Assembly (NCBI GenBank): GCA_034440615.1
Contig: JAOTOM010002893.1
Coordinates: 58,812-122,811 of the forward strand
Length of the DNA stretch: 64,000 nucleotides
Reading direction: 5' to 3'
Origin: Ashinkailepas kermadecensis
Taxonomy: Eukaryota > Arthropoda > Thecostraca > Neolepadidae
Position numbers and translations under genes: made by a program. The notes beneath the pieces were generated by a model. The model made no database searches, had not been told where the DNA came from, and saw only the letters and a list, made by a program, of their open reading frames with translations. This document shows, piece by piece, positions 51,401 through 61,376 of the stretch. How positions within the stretch are numbered: the first letter of the stretch is position 1; every line of letters begins with the position of its first letter.

Positions 51401-54400
51401 CCTGTGTGTGACACTTGCTCTGCCCCCCAGCCCCGCCTCACAGCCCGGTACTGGGGGACGGCCGCTGGTCCCTGTGTGTGACACTGCTCTGCCCCCAGCC
51501 CCGCCTCACAGCCCGGTACTGGGGGACGGCCGCTGGTCCCTGTGTGTGACACTCTCTGCCCCAGCCCCGCCTCACAGCCCGGTACTGGGGACGGCCGCTG
51601 GTCCCTGTGTGTGACACTGCTCTGCCCCCAGCCCCGCCTCACAGCCCGGTACTGGGGGACGGCCGCTGGTCCCTGTGTGTGACACTTGCTCTGCCCCCCC
51701 AGCCTCGCCTCACAGCCCGGTACTGGGGGACGGCCGCTGGTCCCTGTGTGTGACACTGCTCTGTCCCCAGCCCCGCCTCACAGCCCGGTACTGGGGGACG
51801 GCCGCTGGTCCCTGTGTGTGACACTCTTCCCCCAGCCCCGCCTCACAGCCCGGTACTGGGGAAGGCCGCTGTTCTTTTGTGACACTGCTCTGCCCCAGCC
51901 CCGCCTCACAGCCCGGTACTGGGGGACGGCCGCTGGTCCCTGTGTGTGACACTGCTCTGCCCCAGCCCCACCTCACAGCCCGGTACTGGGGGACGGCCGC
52001 TGGTCCCTGTGTGTGACACTGCTCTGCCCCCCAGCCCCGCCTCACAGCCCGGTACTGGGGGACGGCCGCTGGTCCCTGTGTGTGACACTGCTCTGCCCCA
52101 GCCCCACCTCACAGCCCGGTACTGGGGGACGGCCGCTTGTACCGGTATGGCCAGCAGGCACGGCTACGCTCCGGGCCCAAACTCCAGCTGGAGTGGGAGG
52201 TCAGCCGGCCCCAGGGCATTGGCAAGTTGCGGACGGCGCAGGTCAGTGGTCTGCAGACGAGCGGTGATGGGGCACTGCGTGGTGGGTCGGCGGCACAGCG
52301 TGTGGAAGTGTGCTTGTGAACCGAAGGCGATCCAACTCTGTTGTCCCACGGTTTGAAATTAAATTATTTTCTAGCATATAGCAGCATCATTGGCGGAGGC
52401 CATCGCACGCAAACATTGAAAGCTGACAGGGCTACACTCAGACAGGGATATCATTTTGTTGTCCTCAATAATCCAAAGATTGCTCATGTTTTGTAGTGGT
52501 TTACATTGATTTCGCATGGGATCATCGTAAGCACCGTCGATTATGGATGGAGCGTTTATCACACCTGACGTAGACTGCAGCCCGACATACCGCCAGGGCA
52601 ACAGGTCGGGTACAGTATGACGGGAGGAGGACGTGCACATCACGCCAACAGGTCGGGTACAGTATGACGGGAGGAGGACGTGCACATCACGCCAACAGGT
52701 CGGGTACAATATGACGGGAGGAGGACGTGCACATCACGCCAACAGGTCGGGTACAGTATGACGGGAGGAGGACGGCACATCACGCCAACAGGTCGGGTAC
52801 AGTATGACGGGAGGAGGACTGCACATCACGCCAACAGGTCGGGTACAGTATGACGGGAGGAGGACGTGCACATCACGCCAACAGGTCGGGTACAGTATGA
52901 CGGGAGGAGGACGTGCACATCACGCCAACAGGTCGGGTACAGTATGACGGGAGGAGGACGTGCACATCACGCCAACAGGTCGGGTACAGTATGACGGGAG
53001 GAGGACGTGCACATCACGCCAACAGGTCGGGTACAGTATGACGGGGAAGAGGACGTGCACATCACGCCAACAGGTCGGGTACAGTATGACGGGAGGAGGA
53101 CGTGCACATCACGCCAACAGGTCGGGTACAGTATGACGGGAGGAGGACGTGCACATCACGCCAACAGGTCGGGTACAGTATGACGGGAGGAGGACGTGCA
53201 CATCACGCCAACAGGTCGGGGCGGAAGGCTAGTTTACTCAGTTAAAGCTACAAGAGCACTGAAGTTACTTTTGTATTTGTAAACCATTTCCCATCGTCAC
53301 CGCCATATATGTGTTCCTCGTACTGGCTTCAGTACTCAGAAATGTACAGCAGTTAATGGACAGAACGACTTTATACATGACTGGTTTGATCGGTAGAAGC
53401 TACGTACTTATTGACAGCCACGATATGTGTGCACTTACATGTGAAAGTGTGGAAATGGGTCAGAAGTATATATGTGGGGGAGTGATCTGCTTTATTACTG
53501 GATTAACGATTCGGCTAGTTTTGCCATTTGTATTAGACATGGTTGCACCAGCAGCTTATTTTCTGGTGCTTGTGCCCGTCGGCTGATGGAGGTTGTAAGG
53601 CATGTTATCTGGCTTCCAGGTCCCACCCCTTTCTGCTCGCTCGATGCGTGGCTGGTGTGTGATCCGTTCGCAATGCAGTCCGTGTGAAGGCTCCTTGCCA
53701 CCGCACTGATGCAACGTGGCATCGATTCGATGATGGTGTGTCCCACGGGAGTGGTCCCGGGAGGTCGTACCGAACGGTGCAGCGATTCGATGATGGTGTG
53801 TCCCATGGGAGTGGTCCCGGGAGGTCGTACCTGATACGGCTATCACGATTGAGTATGATGAAGCCGGCAGACGGTGAGATACTACTGAAGCCAGGAGCGA
53901 TGTACGTACCATGACAAAATCTCCTTTTTCTGTTTGTTCAGGAGTATCCAGTTGGCACCGATTTGTTCCTTTGGTATTTCTGCAGAGATGAAGTGGATTT
54001 TAATCTGGTATTGTAAAAGTCTGTCGTACTATTCTGTAAAAGAGTTATGCTGAATTGCTGAAATTAATGAAACGTTTTGCTGAATTGCGTCCATGGTTTT
54101 TCTAAGCTTGGACGCAAAATGGCATATATTGCGCCGGATCAAACGGGCAATTCGAATGTGTGTTGAGGCAGCTTAATGGGATCAACGTGCATGTCAAATC
54201 CGATCCTTCATGCTGAAGCCGTCACGGTTCTTGTGGGGCAGGGGGAGGGGTCCGTCACTGTGACGAACCCCACCTGTGTGTCGAAAGCTGACTCCCCGAT
54301 TTTTTCACGGGAAACGGCGTTCCGATCCTTGTTACTTCATCTAGATTTATGTGAAAAATAATTTGCACAATTTATGCCGTTACGGATGTAGGAGGGTACA

Positions 54401-57400
54401 ATAGTGCTGATGCATTTCGTCACTATCGCTACATTATCGACATATTTTCGTATAACCTACGCTATTCGACAATGAGTTCAGCCCGCCGAAGTGAGAAACA
54501 TGTTGATAAACAAAAAAGTCAGCAACATTCATGTTGTAATGATTCTGGGCAATTTCTGAACCAACGGAATTGAGTTGTAGTAACAAAGTGGAGATGTTTT
54601 CATGATGTTGATCATAAATCTTCCTCATGCTTCATGTATTTAATTAGTTTACTTTAAGGTTGTGAATGGCCGATGATTCTTACGGAGTAAGAATGGAGGG
54701 TACACCTACGTTTTAGCTACTTTAGCGTTGTTGGATTTTTGTTGTAAATCTCAACCTATGTGAGACCAGTGTTTATATCCTGTGGCAAGACAGCCATGAG
54801 ATATAAACATAAATAAATGTGGACACCGATGGACAAATGCTATTCCTGTTCAGAGTACAAAAGGCCAATTTTGAACATTTCTCCTGAGTGATATTTAACA
54901 ACTGGGGGTTTGTTGAGCTGACCCCGAGCTACAACCCGACCGACCGAACGAGTTTCAATTGAAATATACCGCCAATGCCCTGGTACTGCCGCCTCGATGC
55001 CGCGTCATCGGCCCAGCAACCCCGCTACCAGCTGACCCTTATAACTGGGGGGCTGTACACGAACGGGCGACTGGAACCTTACCCTGCCCTGACACGGGCC
55101 AGTGCCCTGCTACCAGCTGACACTTCCAACCGGGGGCTGTGCACGACCGTGCCTGGCGACTGGAACCCTACCCTGCCCGGACACGGGCCAGTGCCCCGCC
55201 AGCTGGATACCGGAGGGCCGTGCTCATGCTGTAACTGCTAGCGCATGATTCAGCTGTTTTTTTTATTTCATCACCTGTGTGACGTCAAGCCTCGCGTGCC
55301 TCGGATACCTTCCCGTGACGTGACGTGGCGTGCCTATTTCCCGATTAGCTGCTGAGCGGCCTGATGAACTCGTGCGGCGGAGGTGCCGTCTACTATGGCA
55401 TCAATCGACAGAGACGTGCAGTCGGGATCACCACGAGCCGTGAGGAGCGCGACCGACTCAGGATCGGTCAGTCACAGCCACGGTCGGAGGGGATGGGGCT
55501 CACCCGGGCCGTGAGGAGCGCGACCGACTCAGGATCGGTGAGTCACAGCCACGGTCGGAGGGGATGGGGCTCACCCGGGGTCGGTGAGTCACAGCCACGG
55601 TCGGAGGGGATGGGGCTCACCCGGGCCGTGAGGAGCGCGACCGACTCAGGATCGGTCAGTCACAGCCACGGTCGGAGGGGATGGGGCTCACCCGGGGTCG
55701 GTGAGTCACAGCCACGGTCGGAGGAGGGGATCGGTGAGTCACAGCCACGGTCGGAGGGAGGGGCTCCCCCCGGGCCTGGAGGGGAGCCACTCAGGATCGG
55801 TCAGTCACAGCCACGGTCGGAGGGGATGGGGCCGAGAGGAGCGCGACCGACTCAGGATCGGTCAGTCACAGCCACGGTCGGAGGGGATGGGGCTGACCCG
55901 GGGTCGGTCAGTCACAGCCACGGTCGGAGGGGATGGGGCTCACCCGGGGTCGGTGAGTCACAGCCACGGTCGGAGGGGATGGGGCTCACCCGGGGTCGGT
56001 GAGTCACAGCCACGGTCGGAGGGGATGGGGCTCACCCGGGCCGTGAGGAGCGCGACCGACTCAGGATCGGTGAGTCACAGCCACGGTCGGAGGGGATGGG
56101 GCTGATCTAGGGTCGGTCAGTCACAACCACGGTCGGAGGGATGGGGCTGAGTCCCGGGGTCAGCCACGGTCGGAGGGGATGGGGCTCACCCGGGCCGTGA
56201 GGAGCGCGACCGACTCAGGATGGTAGAGGGGGGAGAGGGGAGGGAGTGGTCAGTCACAGCCACGGCCCGCATAAGTGCGGGTTTAAAGATCGCTGTCAGG
56301 GAGTCGACCCAGAGAGGGACGACGTGCACTGACCGCCACTAGCCGACCAGACCATGCCGCAGAGCCGACCCTCGTCTGACGTCAGGCCTGGACAAGCTGC
56401 TAACGAGCGGCCTGCTGCCGCCGCTGCCGGCCGAGTGCTGCCGACTGGACTGTGTGCCGGTGCTGCAGAGCGGCCACACGGCCGGCCAGTACGACCCGGC
56501 TCAACACACCCTGTTCGTCGTGTCGCTCCACTGCAAACCGGCACCGGTACGTCGGAGCTGGGGGAGGGGGGGGGGGCGTGGTCAGTGGCGAGAGGTGTCT
56601 CACCTCTGGGTTGTGGTGTGGTGTTGGTGCTGTCGTGGTTGTGGTGTTGTGTTGCTGGACTGGTGTGTCTGAATGAATGTGATGCTGAGCGTCAGATATC
56701 AGACCGTTCGCATTTGATAAGAAAGGATGCGAGCTAATGCGTTGTAACAAGAATGGTGGCTGTCGAAACGGGAAAGCTGCTGAACACCGAAGGAGTTGAG
56801 TTGCTTTAGGAATTCAAATACACCCCGGAAGTGAATGAGCGTATTGGTAGCTACAGGTCGAAAGGGGCATCGGTAGTCAGGGGTTGTATTTATCAATTAT
56901 TTGAAGAATACGTTTCGTACGTGGTGCGGTCCATGCTCAGTTTTATGGTAAGAGTCAGTCTAAAAAATCGCTGAACCTGATTGGGTTAAGTGTGCAATCT
57001 CTTCCAGAATTAGTACTTTCTTATTGAAAATGTATCCATGCTTTGAAAATCTTATGTATTCCGACTTTTCTTTTAGGACATTATGTCATTTGCAGGACAC
57101 CATGACTTAATCCTCACTGTCTCGGGGGGGGGGTCTTTTTACACTCTCTAAAGTTTTCCGCGGATAGTGAAAAACGGCGCGGGGCAGCACGCTGCATTTG
57201 GCATACCTTGTCGCACATCGATTTGACATGTGTGAACATTTTGTGGTCAGGTCATCCATGGTCACCAAAGTTGGTTGAGGCCAAGTGAGGTCATCTCCAA
57301 AAAAATATCAACCAGTCGTCATGCTTCAACGAGTAAAGATATTTCAATGAAACTGCGCATTTGCTTATCTTTAGGGACGCAACAGAACACAAGAGAGGAA

Positions 57401-58383
57401 TTTTCTGAAATGTTTTAATTCAATTTTTGATGACTTATTTGTGTTGCATATTCTCCCATTTGGGCTAAATCGAAGATTCTGGCTAAAGTAAGCACTTTTT
57501 ATGAGGCTAAGTTGATTTGAAGTAACTTTCCTCGGTGCGCTCTAACGATTATAAAAAAACAAAGCTAAAAAGTTTGAAAATGTTTCCCAATTTGTTTGTG
57601 TTTTTCCAGAAATATGACGTCAGTCGTTACCTCATCAAACCCACTAGTGACGTCATTTTTGAGGGGAGAAAATGTTCGGTGTGGTTTCTGGCCCTACCCG
57701 TCGAGCGATTTCCGATGACACCTTGGTTTTTTTTTGCACGCTTAGTTTGGAGGGGGCATATAACGATCCTCCTGAGATGGGGTGTGTGGATCTGACCGGA
57801 ACGAGCGGAGGGGTTCAATTACCTCTCCGCTTTTTTTAAATAAAAATTATGAGTTACTCAAGTCATTCGGTGTTTTCTACTGGCTATCTCACGGCTGACA
57901 GATTTAGTCAAGGGCACTGGTTACAACCATTAGAGTCGATGCTCACAAAATCAAATAGCGGACAAATATCTTTGTTGCACTGTCGTGAACCTCATTTCCC
58001 ACTCGGATGTGCTGTTCCTCGGCTGATTATTTGTCATACTCAGTGATGTGTTACCATTCTGGATTCAGCGCGAGGTGTTCATCGTGCGCGAGACGGGCGT
58101 CGCGTACGAGCGGCGGCCGGACGCCGACGGCAGCCACGCCGAGTTCCCGATTCCGCTGCACCGACTGCGGTGTCTGGTGGCCGACCGCGAGGCGGCGCTA
58201 GTGCGGCGGCGACAGATGGCGCTGCAGTCGGCGGCCGCCTGCCTGCGCCGCCTGTCGGACGGCGTCGCCGCCACGACGTGCCAGCAGTGCGGCCAACTCC
58301 GCCAGCCCGAGCCTCAGCCCCAGCACGAACAGCAGCTGGAGGCGTGGTCAGATTCGGACTCGTCCGGGCTGAGCGTTGGATGA
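40846..58383 (+). CDS. Tudor-helical-Schlafen (AlbA_2) fusion protein, ten exons
   Basis: Exons 40846-41604, 42269-42470, 44725-44970, 45920-46060, 48904-49207, 49575-49729, 52102-52241, 55349-55466, 56386-56546 and 58069-58383 join with matching phases (0,1,1,1,2,1,0,1,0), all GT/AG, giving 846 aa. Residues about 205-320 form an extended Tudor domain (GLWCSYTDDW, helix, NCVLADMPRYLRC, VWLCDLGG, LLSMP, LTGI). Residues 322-470 are Leu/Ala-rich paired helices resembling Armadillo/HEAT repeats. Residues 475-600 are low complexity. Residues 613-760 match a Schlafen-type AlbA_2 domain (YRYGQQARL, LEWEVSR, NSCGGGAVYYGI, LPAECCRLDCVPVL, TLFVVSLHCKP, REVFIVRETGVAYERR). Tudor domains read methylarginine or bind partners in germ granules; Schlafen-like domains include RNA endonucleases. 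A small-RNA role is inference. The start is the first in-frame ATG (CCAACATGG). Confidence 0.68.
41953..42350. repeat. 126-bp tandem triplication spanning a splice acceptor and exon start
   Basis: Three copies in which CTGGCCGGCAG/AACTGTGTACTGG occurs with the junction at 42016/42017, 42142/42143 and 42268/42269, exactly 126 bases apart. Each copy holds the intron end plus the first ~86 bases of exon 2. In the first two copies the frame meets TGA (42101-42103 and 42227-42229) where the true exon has TGG, so only the third copy continues the protein. Confidence 0.9.
42825..43230 (+). repeat. Dispersed ~400-bp intronic repeat, copy 1
   Basis: Similar in order and orientation to 57125-57540: GGATAGTGAA, GACATGTGT, CAAGGTCACCTCCAAAAA, AGTAAAGATAT, AATCGAAGAT and AGTAAGCACTTTTATGAGG. 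Both copies lie in introns of the same gene. No coding content. Confidence 0.7.
43769..44430. repeat. Minisatellite with 43-bp then 48-bp units
   Basis: About 14 copies of ATCGTAGCATGGACAGGCTG followed by TGGTCACTGTTAGTGATGTT. Early units repeat every 43 bases. From about 44100 most carry an extra CATCG and repeat every 48 bases, which keeps frames open on both strands in that part. It lies in intron 2 of the fusion gene. Confidence 0.92.
44725..46060 (+). CDS. Exons 3-4 of the fusion gene: helical Armadillo-like segment
   Basis: Exons 44725-44970 and 45920-46060, both phase 1 at each end. The sequence is Leu/Ala/Val-rich with helix pairs (LVSDCLSLLTALTAGG, LAWLVAEVAGAG, AVRLLVRLSQTTAGAAVV, LLAAVVELLTAAVGAG). 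This resembles Armadillo/HEAT-type solenoids, which usually bind proteins or peptides. Symmetric phase 1-1 exons can be skipped or duplicated without a frameshift. I cannot name a specific family. Confidence 0.6.
46255..46470. repeat. Three-copy tandem repeat (66-72 bp)
   Basis: GGTGACGTCGGTTTGTGTCAG starts at about 46259, 46331 and 46397. The first unit carries an extra GGGCCC-type insertion. Intronic. Confidence 0.9.
47159..47514. repeat. 89-bp tandem repeat, four copies
   Basis: TTTGTTCGATTGCCTGTACT begins at 47159, 47248, 47337 and 47426, spaced exactly 89 bases, with near-identical units. Copies 1 and 4 share the preceding CGCCCTGG while copies 2 and 3 have GACAGCG, which records how the array grew. 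Intronic. Confidence 0.95.
47690..48660 (-). mobile_element. Jockey/R1-like LINE 3' fragment, antisense in intron
   Basis: The minus strand encodes VNDLPSRIDAECLMFADDVK (FADD catalytic box), DLGVYLDSKLTFAQHV, NRALGLFIRS, LLAAYNANIRSRLEYCSVIW and, after a frameshift near 48020, the C-terminal VPVRRNRQPVLFHVPYARV and NRLLRETN. These are the distal part of a non-LTR reverse transcriptase, distinct from the CR1-like copies in this window. It is 5'-truncated and frameshifted. It lies in reverse orientation within intron 4 of the fusion gene. Confidence 0.85.
48904..49729 (+). CDS. Exons 5-6 of the fusion gene: end of helices and linker
   Basis: Exon 48904-49207 begins after TTTTGCAG, continues the helical segment (VLRRDLDSCLHRKAQALMTR) and then becomes a Pro/Arg/Gln-rich linker. 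It ends AAACG/GTGCGT in phase 2. Exon 49575-49729 begins after CTGTTCAG and encodes a short acidic segment (LTLEGRTGWDSAEEELPPP) ending CACAG/GTGTGG in phase 1. The 49207 donor was chosen because its phase matches the next exon; other donors downstream are possible, so this junction is the least certain of the gene. Confidence 0.5.
50110..52130. repeat. 69-bp minisatellite of ~29 copies, each with a splice acceptor and exon start
   Basis: The unit is a ~36-base exon-like part (starting CCCCGCCTCACAGCCCGGTA) plus a ~33-base intron-like part (GGTCCCTGTGTGTGACACTG then CTCTGCCCCCCAG). The last copy leads straight into exon 7 at 52102. Since 69 is 23 codons, regular units read open in the exon 7 frame, with a 23-residue period containing PHSPVLGDGRW. 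Length variants of one to three bases interrupt this in places. The polypyrimidine tract and AG repeat in almost every unit. Confidence 0.95.
52102..52241 (+). CDS. Exon 7 of the fusion gene: start of Schlafen-like domain
   Basis: Begins after CTGCCCCAG in phase 1 and ends GGCGCAG/GTCAGT in phase 0. It encodes LGDGRLYRYGQQARLRSG followed by LQLEWEVSRPQ, which resembles the first strand of AlbA_2/Schlafen domains (usually a Glu-Phe-Lys block). The first ~36 bases are the same as the repeat unit of the adjoining minisatellite. Confidence 0.65.
52595..53222. repeat. 47-bp minisatellite, about 13 copies
   Basis: Units of CACATCACGCCAACAGGTCG followed by GGTACAGTATGACGGGAGGA and GGACGTG, highly uniform with single-base indels. 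Located in intron 7 of the fusion gene. Confidence 0.95.
53715..53832. repeat. Two-copy ~60-bp direct repeat
   Basis: CGATTCGATGATGGTGTGTC followed by CCAYGGGAGTGGTCCCGGGA and GGTCGTACC occurs twice in tandem. Confidence 0.85.
55015..55210. repeat. Two-copy imperfect tandem repeat (~95 bp)
   Basis: GCTACCAGCTGACMCTT, then GGGGCTGTRCACGA, GGCGACTGGAACC and GACACGGGCCAGTGCCC occur twice in the same order, just upstream of exon 8. Intronic. Confidence 0.8.
55349..55466 (+). CDS. Exon 8 of the fusion gene: glycine motif of Schlafen-like domain
   Basis: Begins after CCCGATTAG at 55349 in phase 0 and ends AGGATCG/GTCAGT in phase 1. It encodes LLSGLMNSCGGGAVYYGINR and VGITTSREERDRLRI, the typical NS-x-GG-x-(I/V)YxG(V/I) strand-turn-strand of the AlbA_2 family. 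The last ~27 bases recur in the minisatellite that follows. Confidence 0.7.
55440..56225. repeat. Minisatellite of a splice donor plus exon end (71-bp and ~45-bp units)
   Basis: Full 71-bp units contain GTGAGGAGCGCGACCGACTC then AGGATCG/GTSAGTCACAGCC and CACGGTCGGAGGGGATGGGG with CTCACCCGGGCC. Shorter units lack the exon-end piece but keep GGTSAGTCACAGCCACGG. The array starts exactly at the exon 8 donor. Several copies carry GTGAGT, a stronger donor consensus than the GTCAGT of the true site. Confidence 0.93.
56386..56546 (+). CDS. Exon 9 of the fusion gene: Schlafen-like domain, central strands
   Basis: Begins after GACGTCAG in phase 1 and ends GCACCG/GTACGT in phase 0. It encodes LDKLLTSGLLPPLPAECCRL, DCVPVLQSG and TLFVVSLHCKPAP. 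This helix followed by a valine-rich strand pair, P-V and VVSL, is what AlbA_2/Schlafen cores show between the glycine motif and the final strand. Confidence 0.68.
57125..57540 (+). repeat. Dispersed ~400-bp intronic repeat, copy 2
   Basis: Diverged copy of 42825-43230 in the same orientation, sharing GGATAGTGAA, TTTGACATGTGTGAA, AGTGAGGTCATCTCCAAAAA, GAGTAAAGATAT, AATCGAAGATTCTGGCTA and AGTAAGCACTTTTTATGAGG. Confidence 0.7.
58069..58383 (+). CDS. Exon 10 of the fusion gene: end of Schlafen-like domain and C-terminus
   Basis: Begins after GGATTCAG in phase 0 and runs 104 codons to TGA at 58381-58383. REVFIVRETGVAYERRPD fits the last strand of AlbA_2 domains (a variant of YxRxG). A helix (VADREAALVRRRQMALQSAA) with a CQQC pair follows, then a Gln/Pro/Ser-rich tail ending in an acidic SDSDSSG stretch. 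No poly(A) signal was identified with confidence downstream. Confidence 0.68.
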   Translation, partial: REVFIVRETGVAYERRPDADGSHAEFPIPLHRLRCLVADREAALVRRRQMALQSAAACLRRLSDGVAATTCQQCGQLRQPEPQPQHEQQLEAWSDSDSSGLSVG

Positions 58384-60560
<2,177 letters not shown>

Positions 60561-60576
60561 CCTTATGTCCACATCA

Positions 60577-60738
60577 TAGGGGACGAGTGGTCTAGGGGTA
60601 AGATGCTCGTCTCACAATCGAAAGGTTGTGGGTTCGAGTCTCACCTGTCGCTACTCTTCGCCCGCGACCAATCGGCGTGAGAGATTGGCGACGCTATATG
60701 ACTCAACGGTCGACGTGTCGTAAAACCAATAACCAATC
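60577..60738 (+). mobile_element. SINE family 1, full-length copy with 13-bp TSD
   Basis: Contains GGGGACGAGTGGTCTAGGGG (A-box region), CTCGTCTCACAATCGAAAGG, GGGTTCGAGTCTC (B box), the body CTGTCGCTACTCTTCGCC, the core CGACCAATCGGCGTGAGAG and the tail AAAACCAATAACCAATC. It is flanked by TATGTCCACATCA at 60564-60576 and 60739-60751. The tRNA-like head could fold, but the flanking duplications and shared body show it is a retroposon rather than a tRNA gene. Confidence 0.92.
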
Positions 60739-60908
60739 TATGTCCACATCACAGCATTGCTTTACCATCGTTTGCACAGCGTGGCAATGGCAACTCATCA
60801 GCCTTGCCTATAGTTAACCACATCACACTGCCGAAGTACCAGAGAAGACTATGCAGTTGCGACTGCACACACAACACTGCATTTGGCTAGTGTTTCGCTA
60901 CCCGCTTG

Positions 60909-61083
60909 GGGTCGCGGTAGCTCAGTTGGTGGAGCGTCGGACTCTTGATCGCAAGATTGTGGTTTCGAATCTCGCAACCGATGGCATTACCGAGTCCACC
61001 CGCGATCAATCTGCGTGAGAGGTCGGCGACGCTGTATGAGCTAGCGGTTGAATGCGTCGTAAAAGAACCCGAGGTTCTTCTTC
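60909..61083 (+). mobile_element. SINE family 2, full-length copy with 15-bp TSD
   Basis: The head GGTCGCGGTAGCTCAGTTGG, GGAGCG, GACTCTTGATC and GTGGTTTCGAATC follows tRNA layout, most like tRNA-Lys(CTT). The body has ATTACCGAGTCCACC, the core CGATCAATCTGCGTGAGAGG and TCGGCGACGCTGTATGA, and ends GAGGTTCTTCTTC. It is flanked by TTCGCTACCCGCTTG (60894-60908) and TTCGCTACCCACTTG (61084-61098). Confidence 0.9.
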
Positions 61084-61094
61084 TTCGCTACCCA

Positions 61095-61325
61095 CTTGAC
61101 GTCCCTGGTCTGTTTCACGGCCCCGATTTATGTCAATGATGTCGGCACATCTCGTGGCTCGGTATAGGCCGGTGACGTCCCTGGTCTGTTTCACGGCCCC
61201 GATTTATGTCAATGATGTCGGCACATCTCGTGGCTCGGTATAGGCCGGTGACGTGCCTGGTCTGTTTACGGCCCCGATTTATGTCAATGATGTCGGCGTC
61301 TCGTGGCTCGGTATAGGCCGGTGAT
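61095..61325. repeat. ~76-bp tandem repeat, three copies
   Basis: GACGTCCCTGGTCTGTTTCA with CGGCCCCGATTTATGTCAAT and GATGTCGGCACATCTCGTGG is repeated about every 76 bases. The third copy has small deletions. Confidence 0.92.
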
Positions 61326-61376
61326 GTCACTGATCCGGCTCGTGGCTTGTTTGCCTACATCAGCGAGATTATGTGT

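Noticed and set aside
49997..51756. Long minus-strand Gly/Arg/Pro-rich open frames
   Set aside because: Shadows of the 69-bp minisatellite, whose period is a multiple of three.
55364..56105. A 212-codon open frame running from exon 8 through the donor array
   Set aside because: The Schlafen-like match stops exactly at the GTCAGT donor and resumes in phase at 56386, so readthrough of the repeat is intron, although an intron-retained isoform cannot be excluded.
60577..60660. A functional tRNA gene
   Set aside because: The tRNA-like head is followed by the SINE body and flanked by target-site duplications, and further copies exist in the window.
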